Of a stretch of DNA of 5,429 nt, positions 1 to 5,429 are shown piece by piece. Where the stretch lies: the NCBI GenBank assembly GCA_903892365.1, contig CAITIF010000373.1:1-5429 (forward strand). Reading direction: 5' to 3'. A model generated the notes under the pieces. It did no database searches. It was given only the letters and a program-made list of their open reading frames with translations, and was not told the DNA's origin. Position 1 is the stretch's first letter, and every line of letters begins with the position of its first letter. The translations under genes were made by a program, and so were the position numbers. The stretch comes from an uncultured Pirellula sp. (lineage in GTDB: Bacteria; Planctomycetota; Planctomycetia; Pirellulales; Pirellulaceae).

Positions 1-320
1 CGGTAGAGGCCTTGGATTTCAGTAATCGGAAGACTCAAATCCAAGCTCTCGGAGCGGAGGTTTTTGGAGTGAGTTTGGACAGTGTGCAATCGCACGATGA
101 ATTTGCAGATGGTCATCAGTTAAACTTCGACATCCTGTCCGACAGCGACAAAAAAGTGACAACCGCCTATGGAGCACTCACTGAAATTCAGAACACCCCC
201 GTTGCCAAGCGAACGACCTTCATTATTGGAACGGACGGTGTCGTCAAGAAGATCTTCACCGAGGTGGATGTTTTGATTCATGGTGAGGAAGTGGTCGCGG
301 CCTTGCGAGCGGGTATCTGA
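1..320 (+). CDS. Peroxiredoxin, BCP/AhpC-TSA type (3' end only)
   Basis: This is the C-terminal part of a thiol peroxidase of the thioredoxin fold, which reduces hydroperoxides in the cytosol. The frame is open from the first complete codon at position 3 to the TGA at 318-320, giving 105 visible residues, so the gene starts upstream of the window. What supports the call is the order of elements typical of BCP-like peroxiredoxins: FGVSLDSVQSHDEFA (strand plus helix after the active site), then FDILSDSDKKVTTAYGA, then RTTFIIGTDGVVKKIF, whose Arg is the conserved active-site-shaping residue of the family, and a final helix LIHGEEVVAAL. The visible part contains no cysteine, so the peroxidatic Cys (and any resolving Cys) must lie upstream. 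A TTG at 12 could be read as a start, but the protein would then lack its catalytic half, so I treat the gene as cut by the window edge. The next gene starts about 50 bp downstream on the same strand, but nothing ties their functions together. Confidence 0.88.
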   Translation, partial: VEALDFSNRKTQIQALGAEVFGVSLDSVQSHDEFADGHQLNFDILSDSDKKVTTAYGALTEIQNTPVAKRTTFIIGTDGVVKKIFTEVDVLIHGEEVVAALRAGI

Positions 321-370
321 TCGCAGATTCGTCTTGATTTGTCGACCAGGATTTGGTACCCCCACCTGTT
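321..370. other. Short intergenic gap between peroxiredoxin and GAF-HlyD gene
   Basis: These 50 bases separate the peroxiredoxin stop from the chosen ATG of the next gene. I see no GC-rich hairpin followed by a T-run, hence no intrinsic terminator, and no convincing sigma-70-like promoter. A TTGATT at 334-339 has no acceptable -10 partner at the usual distance. There is no good Shine-Dalgarno sequence before 371. If the downstream gene starts instead at the in-frame TTG at 353, the gap shrinks to 32 bases. Co-transcription with the peroxiredoxin is therefore possible but not shown. Confidence 0.5.
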
Positions 371-2626
371 ATGACTAGCACATCAGGGGCCAAACCGATA
401 ACAACGATGCACGATCCCTCGCTCGCAAGCGAGTTAGGGGACCTGAGCCAGCATTTTGCGTCTGCCTCTTTCGCTTCCTTTGCATTGCCCAGCAATGCCG
501 CAAGTCTCGGTAAGCAAGAATCGTTGGTGGACCGTAGAAGCCCGCTACCCTTAGACAATGCCTTGGTGCAGCAGACCAAGGATCAAATTCGAATCATTGT
601 TCAATCGATTGCTTCGCTTGCAAATTCCGTGGTGGAGCCTAGGGTGTTTGCCGACAACGCCTTGTCCAAGGTACTGCAAGCGATGGGTGCGATTGGAGCT
701 GGACTTTGGCAACGAATGCCCGACTCAAGTTGGCGTTTGGTATCGGGGGTGAATCTCCCGCAGTTGCTCATCGCGGATATGGCGAATGACCCAACGCAGC
801 AACATGATCGCGATCCTTCGGAATCTCATCGGCTTATCTTGGATGCTGTTGCAAACGAACGTCAACCGATCTTAATTCCACCTGGAGAGGTTTTGTTGCA
901 ACGTGACCGCCCAAGCAACCCTACTTCGGAACTGTTGATGTACGCTCCTTTGACGACACACGAGAAGCGGAGCGACTTTTGGCTCCAAGTGGTTCAGTCG
1001 CCGAGCGGGGGGCCTTCAAGCCAGCGCGGTTATTTGCGATTTGTTGCCCAGATGGCGGATCTTTTCGGAGACTACTTTAGAACCTATCGATTACGGATTT
1101 TCGAACGGGATCGGGAGTATTTCACTTTAGCGGAGCGTACTATGGATGAACTATCGACCAGTGTTCATGTAAAACGTGGCTTAGCGCAAATGATGGGATC
1201 GATTCGCGATCACGCTCAGGCGGATCATGCTTTTCTTTTGCATCGTCCGAGTCGATTTGGAAAATGGCGGGTGGTTGCTGCATCGGGTCTCATGGAGATT
1301 GATCGCCGCGCGACGGGGATTGAGCAGATCGAACGAATCGCCGCACAGTTGAATACTCAGCTTGCGGGAGGCGGAATTCTAGAGAACCAAGCACAACATG
1401 TAGTAGCCAACGATCGCGATCCAGATTTGTCGCGATTTTTTGTTACGTTTTCGGTTTCGTACACTGGCTGGGCCAAGCCGTTAAAGAGCCATCTTGAAAC
1501 GCCGGGAATCACAACACCGGGCTCATTGCAACCTAAACAAGATGTTGCGGTTCTTACGATTTGGTCAGGATCGTCGAATCCCCCAGCAAATGTTGGCTCG
1601 CAGTGTTCCATGATTGCAAGGCTGGGTCTGTCTGCATTGCAGATACCCTGGTGGAAATCCGCGTTACGGGAAAGCAGTGAGGTTTCCTCCAGCGTGCGCT
1701 CAATCGTCAATCCGACCACTTGGCCACGTGTTGCCTATTGGGCGGCGGGTTTAATTCTGATGGGGTTGATACTCTCGATTCCCGTCCCGATTCGGTTACA
1801 TGCCACCGCGGTTTTAGTTCCAGCGGAGCAGCAACACATTTACGCGCCGTGGGATGCTGTAGTCGAAAAGGTTCTGGTTGATCATGGTCAAGAAGTAAAA
1901 GCAGGAACGCCTGTCTTGCAGCTCCGTTCGCAAACGTTGCAGTCCGACTACGATAATCTGTTGGCTCAACAGGCACGCAATCAGCAACGTATGTCGGATA
2001 TTGAATCCAAGCTGCTTCGAGAAACCGCGTTGACCTCCGCGCAACGCGATGAGTTGGAAGGAGAGCGGAAAAGTCTTGTATCCGTCCAAGCCGTGGAACG
2101 AAAGCTGATTCGACGATTCCAATCGCAACTCGACGCCATGCTGATCGTAGCCGAACTTGACGGAACGGTCGCAACCTGGAACGTCAAAAACAATCTGACC
2201 GATCGGCCTGTTCGAACCGGGCAATGGTTGATGTCGATTCATCAAGCGGACTCACAATGGATGCTCGAAGCGGTCTTGCCGGAATACAACGCACACGAGC
2301 TCAAAGAGTCGATTGCGGCCAACAACCCCGATCCGACTGCGACCATGACAGGATCCCCTGAGCAAAAGGTACACATTCGCTTCAACCAAGAGACGCTACC
2401 ACGAATCGACTCGGTAGCATCGGGAGTTCCTTTGGAATTCGATGCGCATGCCAACTCCGTCTTAAGACTACGATTTGATGTCGACGGTTCTACTCTTCCT
2501 GAAAATGTTGCAACGGCAGGAGCGACAGCTAGAGTTTCAATACCGAATGGTAAAGGTCCGCTAGCCTGGGCTTTGGGCAAAGATTTTGTTCGTCGCGCTA
2601 TCACTCAAATCCGACTTTGGATTTAG
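371..2626 (+). CDS. GAF-domain / single-TM / HlyD-family adaptor fusion protein
   Basis: This looks like an inner-membrane anchored periplasmic adaptor with a large cytosolic sensory half. Numbering from the ATG at 371 (751 aa): a Ser/Ala-rich low-complexity leader (about 15-50); a first GAF-like domain (about 72-240, containing GAIGAGLWQRM and a late ELLMYAPL strand); a second GAF-like domain (about 259-425, containing AQADHAFLLH and WRVVAASGL); one hydrophobic helix (about 453-470, YWAAGLILMGLILSIPVPI); a first lipoyl half-motif (about 492-518, APWDAVVEKVLVDHGQEVKAG); a short helical hairpin rich in Gln/Glu/Arg (about 520-590); a second lipoyl half (about 591-623, ELDGTVATWN...VRTGQWLMSI); then a beta-barrel-like tail with ATAGATARVSI. 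GAF domains bind small ligands or mediate dimers; HlyD adaptors bridge inner-membrane machinery to outer-membrane channels. The implied topology is N-in, C-out. The start is uncertain: in-frame TTG at 353 and ATG at 407 are alternatives and none has a clear ribosome site. It is followed after 18 bp by a second adaptor gene. The GAF ligand and the export partner are unknown. The HlyD half is firmer than the GAF assignment, which rests on fold-like pattern only. Confidence 0.85.
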   Translation: MTSTSGAKPITTMHDPSLASELGDLSQHFASASFASFALPSNAASLGKQESLVDRRSPLPLDNALVQQTKDQIRIIVQSIASLANSVVEPRVFADNALSKVLQAMGAIGAGLWQRMPDSSWRLVSGVNLPQLLIADMANDPTQQHDRDPSESHRLILDAVANERQPILIPPGEVLLQRDRPSNPTSELLMYAPLTTHEKRSDFWLQVVQSPSGGPSSQRGYLRFVAQMADLFGDYFRTYRLRIFERDREYFTLAERTMDELSTSVHVKRGLAQMMGSIRDHAQADHAFLLHRPSRFGKWRVVAASGLMEIDRRATGIEQIERIAAQLNTQLAGGGILENQAQHVVANDRDPDLSRFFVTFSVSYTGWAKPLKSHLETPGITTPGSLQPKQDVAVLTIWSGSSNPPANVGSQCSMIARLGLSALQIPWWKSALRESSEVSSSVRSIVNPTTWPRVAYWAAGLILMGLILSIPVPIRLHATAVLVPAEQQHIYAPWDAVVEKVLVDHGQEVKAGTPVLQLRSQTLQSDYDNLLAQQARNQQRMSDIESKLLRETALTSAQRDELEGERKSLVSVQAVERKLIRRFQSQLDAMLIVAELDGTVATWNVKNNLTDRPVRTGQWLMSIHQADSQWMLEAVLPEYNAHELKESIAANNPDPTATMTGSPEQKVHIRFNQETLPRIDSVASGVPLEFDAHANSVLRLRFDVDGSTLPENVATAGATARVSIPNGKGPLAWALGKDFVRRAITQIRLWI

Positions 2627-2644
2627 GGATCATTTTCACCGACC

Positions 2645-3679
2645 ATGTCTTTTAAGAAGACAATTTTAATACAAGTGTACTCGCAAATGAACCTACGACT
2701 TACGAAGCGATCCGCCTTTTTGGTGACCGTAAGTGCCGTTGTGATGTGTTATCAGATTATAGCCCAAGAAGATTCATCGCGCGGTCAGGGTAAGCAATCC
2801 TTACGTCTCGCGGCAACAAAAGAAATAGGCTCGCTTGCCGCCGCATCGCTTCAAGTGAATGACGATTGGATGACGTTTGAGCGTTGTCCAGTCTTCACCC
2901 TTGAGAGTATCGAACTTCCCTCGCAAGAATCAGGTGTCGTTGCCTCCCTGCAGGTGACCGAGAACGATCATGTGGTCGTGAATCAGATCATTGTCAAGCT
3001 AGATACCAAAGTTGCCGAACTTGAAAAAGGCGTTGCAGGACTTCAGGCTCAGGTAGCAACCGCGGAGGCAAATGATGAAAGCGAGATCCGATTGGCAGAG
3101 GCGTTCATGGAAGAAGCGCAGCTTCAAGTCGACATCTACGAAGAAATGACCTCCAAAGGGAACTCCAGCGATTTCGATCTGCGTCAAAAACAATTAGCTC
3201 TGGCGCAATCGAAAGTTCGGATAACCCAAGCCCGAGCATCGAAGCAACAAAAAGACCTTCGAGCCAAGCTCGCACAAGCGAGTGTTTTTTTAGGGCAACA
3301 AAAAGCAGACCGATTGATTTTGAGATCTCCTATTGCTGGGACGGTTGTCAAGATTGACCATCGACCGGGCGAATGGGTACAAGCGGGGACTGCCTTGGTC
3401 AAAATCATCCGGTTGGATGAGTTGCGGGTGGATTGTTTTGTAGACATCAATCAACGCGACCCGTCGACCCTTGTCAATCAAACGGTTTCGGTCATTTCAA
3501 ATCGTGGGCAGTCCGAAAATCGATTTGTCGGTAAGATCACTTCGTTTGATCCGGACGTTAGCTCAACCGGCTCGGTTCGAGTGCACGCGACGATCCAGAA
3601 TCAGAAGAGCGGCGATCAATGGCTGTTGCTGCCGGGCATGACTGTTCGAATGCAGCTTGCGAATGTTCGAACGCCATGA
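2645..3679 (+). CDS. HlyD/RND-type periplasmic adaptor (membrane fusion protein)
   Basis: This is a secreted or membrane-tethered periplasmic adaptor subunit of the kind that links an inner-membrane transporter to an outer-membrane duct. Numbering from the ATG at 2645 (344 aa): a positively charged and then hydrophobic N-terminus (about 15-40, MNLRLTKRSAFLVTVSAVVM, likely cleaved near IIA/QED) acts as signal peptide; the first lipoyl half is about 93-120 (SGVVASLQVTENDHVVVNQ, ending VKLD); a long heptad-like helical hairpin spans about 121-220 (many Ala, Gln, Glu, Lys); the second lipoyl half is about 224-255 (LILRSPIAGTVVKIDHRPGE, then WVQAGTALVKI), the classic family signature; the beta-barrel domain runs from about 258 to 340 and includes LLPGMTVRMQL. 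The length is normal for a compact adaptor. An alternative start, ATG at 2687, would give a tidier signal peptide of normal length; neither start has a Shine-Dalgarno at proper spacing. The gene sits 18 bp after the GAF-HlyD gene and its TGA overlaps the ATG of the M50 protease gene, so the three are probably translated from one message. The cargo is not indicated by the sequence. Confidence 0.9.
   Translation: MSFKKTILIQVYSQMNLRLTKRSAFLVTVSAVVMCYQIIAQEDSSRGQGKQSLRLAATKEIGSLAAASLQVNDDWMTFERCPVFTLESIELPSQESGVVASLQVTENDHVVVNQIIVKLDTKVAELEKGVAGLQAQVATAEANDESEIRLAEAFMEEAQLQVDIYEEMTSKGNSSDFDLRQKQLALAQSKVRITQARASKQQKDLRAKLAQASVFLGQQKADRLILRSPIAGTVVKIDHRPGEWVQAGTALVKIIRLDELRVDCFVDINQRDPSTLVNQTVSVISNRGQSENRFVGKITSFDPDVSSTGSVRVHATIQNQKSGDQWLLLPGMTVRMQLANVRTP
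3644..3679 (+). promoter_or_regulatory. ATGA start/stop overlap with a preceding inverted repeat
   Basis: The adaptor gene stops with TGA at 3677-3679 inside the ATGA that starts the M50 gene at 3676, the usual arrangement for translational coupling by re-initiation. Just before it, GTTCGAA at 3644-3650 and TTCGAAC at 3666-3672 are perfect reverse complements separated by 15 bases, and G-U pairs could lengthen the stem at both ends. The hairpin would end 3 bases before the ATG and cover the region where a Shine-Dalgarno would lie; no such purine-rich site is seen. The overlap is certain; a role for the hairpin is only a suggestion. Confidence 0.5.
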
Positions 3680-5429
3680 TTGCCGATCTACCTGAAACGC
3701 TAGGGTACCGGTTGAGACCGGACATTCAATGGAAGGCGATCTTAGATAGCCAGGCTTTGGAAAAGACTTGGATAGCTTCCGATCCACTGACTCGCAGGCT
3801 TTTTCGCTGCGGTGATCATGAGTATCAAATTCTGCAATGGATCAACGGATCAGCCACGACCGAACAAATCATCGATCGGTTCCAAGATCAATTCCGACCG
3901 CGTCGTATTGAGCCTTCTGATCTCAAAAATTTGATAGAGCGATGCGTTGGTGCCGGAATCCTTCGTTCTTCCAATCCACGGAGACTTTTAGCGAGCGATA
4001 CATCGTTCCAGCTGTTTCCCCAACTCCAGTCCGAAGATACTGATGGAGCATCTCAACTGACCTATCCAAGAATTCCTGCCGGCTTGAAACAAAATGCTTC
4101 AACGCAAGCGATTTCTGGCACCACAATGGCATCGGACTTCTTTCGATGGCTGGCGAGCACCATGTCCAAGTGGATGCAATGCCAAGTGCCGTTGGTGAAT
4201 CCAGATCGATGGCTTGGGCCGATGGCTCGTTGCTCTCATTGGCTTTATTCGAAGACAGCCGTTGTCTTTTGGTTGATGCTTGCGACCATGGCACTGTGCT
4301 TGCTCGTTTTGCAATTCGATCGATTTTTTTCCGAGCTTCCAAGTTGGAACTCGCTTCGATCACCAGGACTATTGATTGGCTTTGGGATCCTGTTTGTGGT
4401 AACTCGTTTGATTCACGAATTGGGACACGCCATCGTTTGTAAAAGGCATGGTGTTAGTTGTAAGGAGATGGGGGTTTTGATGTCCTTTGGGATGATGTGC
4501 CCCTATGTTGACATCACAGACGCTTGGAAATTACAGGATCGCTATGCGCGCATGAGCATTGCTATCGCGGGTATCTACAATGAGATCCTGGTAGCATCGC
4601 TGGCCGTGTTGGTATGGGTAGGGACACATCCTGGTTGGCTTCACACAACGGCTTTACAAGTATTGCTTGTCTGCTCCGTCACGACTCTGGTGTTCAATGC
4701 GAATCCACTGATGAAATATGACGGATACTTTCTGCTTTGCGATTGGCTGAACATTCAGAACTTAAGAGAACGTTCTTTCGAGGCATTCGACGATTTGCTT
4801 GGTCAGGCCGGCTCGCGACATTCGCCATGGAATAGCATAGGCTTGATATTCTATTTTTTCGCATCGTCGATCAATCGTGTGGTCATTTCCATTTCGGTGG
4901 CAGGAATGGTTTATGCCCTCGCAAGGCAATGGCAAGTAGCTGGATTGGGTGTCGGTCTGATTGTCGCTTATGCGATTTGTTCGATGATTGTCGGTTTAGC
5001 ATCGTGGCCGAGGAGCCTTGATGGGAGCAAACCACTGGGGAAACGTGCGACCGCCTTGGGCTGGATCGCCGTGTGCTTGTTGATCACCTGGATAATTCAT
5101 GAGCCACTTCCGAACCGAGTCGCTGCCCACGGTTCCTTTGGATCCGGAAAGCGATATCCAGTGTACGCATTAACTCAAGGGCGTTTGGTGGACATGCTTC
5201 CGTCGGAGAATTACAGCAACTTGTCCGTAGGGTCCCCGTTAGTCTCGCTCGTGAACGAATCGTTGGAACGAACCGTTTTGGATTTGGAGGGGAAGTTGGC
5301 GAAAATGGATGCCCAGCTTTCTACTTCGGAACGGGTCGCGTACTTTCAAGATGAAGCGGGCGGAACCATTCCTCTGTTGAACGCTCAGCGGGAAGTGATT
5401 CGCCGTCAGTTGGAGCAGAAGAGCCAAGA
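3676..5429 (+). CDS. PqqD-like / M50 site-2 metalloprotease / HlyD-like protein (3' end beyond window)
   Basis: This is a polytopic zinc metalloprotease of peptidase family M50, of the type annotated as 'peptide zinc metalloprotease protein'. The frame is open from the ATG at 3676 to the window end (584 codons, no stop). In order: a PqqD-like winged-helix domain (about 10-97; YRLRPDIQW, DPLTRRLFRCGDHEYQILQW, ending in VGAGIL); a variable polar linker (about 98-185); a helix at about 194-214; a helix carrying the zinc motif H247-E-L-G-H251; the CPYVDITDAWKL segment at 275-286; AIAGIYNE (296-303); and the second metal site NPLMKYDGYF (343-352), with D349 as the expected third zinc ligand. About seven membrane spans are readable (near 194-214, 230-254, 294-316, 324-341, 387-413, 422-443, 459-475), giving N-in, C-out. 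The end (about 493 onward; YPVYALTQGRLVDML, then SVGSPLVSLVNES) starts a HlyD/lipoyl-like half-motif leading into a coiled coil that runs off the window. Known family chemistry is cleavage within or near the membrane; PqqD domains bind peptides in RiPP pathways. Both predicted catalytic sites are intact, so I infer an active protease or a protease-derived exporter core. Its substrate is unknown. Confidence 0.92.
   Translation, partial: MIADLPETLGYRLRPDIQWKAILDSQALEKTWIASDPLTRRLFRCGDHEYQILQWINGSATTEQIIDRFQDQFRPRRIEPSDLKNLIERCVGAGILRSSNPRRLLASDTSFQLFPQLQSEDTDGASQLTYPRIPAGLKQNASTQAISGTTMASDFFRWLASTMSKWMQCQVPLVNPDRWLGPMARCSHWLYSKTAVVFWLMLATMALCLLVLQFDRFFSELPSWNSLRSPGLLIGFGILFVVTRLIHELGHAIVCKRHGVSCKEMGVLMSFGMMCPYVDITDAWKLQDRYARMSIAIAGIYNEILVASLAVLVWVGTHPGWLHTTALQVLLVCSVTTLVFNANPLMKYDGYFLLCDWLNIQNLRERSFEAFDDLLGQAGSRHSPWNSIGLIFYFFASSINRVVISISVAGMVYALARQWQVAGLGVGLIVAYAICSMIVGLASWPRSLDGSKPLGKRATALGWIAVCLLITWIIHEPLPNRVAAHGSFGSGKRYPVYALTQGRLVDMLPSENYSNLSVGSPLVSLVNESLERTVLDLEGKLAKMDAQLSTSERVAYFQDEAGGTIPLLNAQREVIRRQLEQKSQ

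Noticed and set aside
334..362. Possible promoter before the GAF-HlyD gene with TTGATT as -35.
   Set aside because: The hexamer 17 bases later (TACCCC) does not resemble a -10 element and lies only about 10 bases before the ATG at 371, downstream of or overlapping alternative starts.
256..579. Minus-strand open frame spanning the peroxiredoxin/GAF-HlyD gap, a possible divergent small gene.
   Set aside because: It overlaps both flanking coding regions, has no recognisable motif, and its composition fits an antisense shadow.
806..1422. The same 11-mer GATCGCGATCC occurs at 806-816 and 1412-1422, giving a DRDP motif in each GAF-like domain.
   Set aside because: The two DRDP motifs sit at different places relative to the surrounding strands, the flanks do not match, and the word is made of GATC/CGATC pieces common in this sequence, so I read it as chance and not as a trace of domain duplication or a protein-binding site.
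1357..2604. Several minus-strand open frames of 70-155 codons (for example within 1357-1719, 1707-2174, 1814-2245, 2242-2604).
   Set aside because: They are antisense to a well-supported HlyD-family gene, overlap each other, and show Arg/Ser/Cys-rich translations typical of non-coding antisense frames.
2627..2644. Possible terminator or promoter in the 18-bp gap between the two adaptor genes.
   Set aside because: The gap is too short and contains no inverted repeat; AGGG at 2625-2628 is 16 bases from the ATG at 2645, too far for a standard ribosome site.
3923..4363. Minus-strand open frame of 146 codons.
   Set aside because: It is antisense to the linker and first membrane helix of the M50 protein, has no recognisable domain, and there is no room for a separate gene there.
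4146..4442. Open frame of about 98 codons on the + strand beginning with ATG at 4146.
   Set aside because: It lies entirely inside the M50 gene in another frame, covers the HELGH-coding region, and its translation resembles no family I know.

Overview
The window reads as a piece of a Planctomycetes chromosome, most likely Pirellulaceae/Rhodopirellula-like. This is an inference from three things: gene families that I know mainly from that group (a GAF-HlyD fusion, a HlyD adaptor and a PqqD-M50-HlyD membrane protease in a row), moderate GC, and the lack of clear Shine-Dalgarno sequences before any start. All four genes are on the + strand and nearly the whole window is coding.

Layout: (1) 1-320 is the 3' end of a BCP/AhpC-TSA-type peroxiredoxin whose start and catalytic cysteine lie upstream of the window. 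(2) 371-2626 encodes a protein of about 751 residues with two GAF-like domains, one transmembrane helix and a HlyD-type periplasmic adaptor. (3) 2645-3679 encodes a 344-residue secreted HlyD/RND-type periplasmic adaptor. (4) 3676-5429 is a long open frame with no stop before the window ends. It encodes a multi-spanning M50 (site-2 protease-like) zinc metalloprotease with an N-terminal PqqD-like domain and the beginning of a C-terminal HlyD/lipoyl-like adaptor domain.

Genes 2-4 are tightly packed (18-bp gap, then an ATGA overlap) and are probably one transcription unit. Together they look like an envelope export or maturation machine: a cytosolic sensing module fused to an adaptor, a second free adaptor, and a membrane metalloprotease carrying its own peptide-recognition-like and adaptor-like domains. 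No ABC ATPase, RND pump, TolC-like channel or obvious substrate gene is visible here, so transport energy, outer-membrane exit and cargo are unknown. The peroxiredoxin is probably a separate housekeeping gene.

No RNA gene, mobile element, CRISPR array or convincing terminator was seen. The most interesting aspect is the three-gene cassette itself: three HlyD-like modules on consecutive proteins, one wired to cytosolic GAF domains and one to an intramembrane protease.
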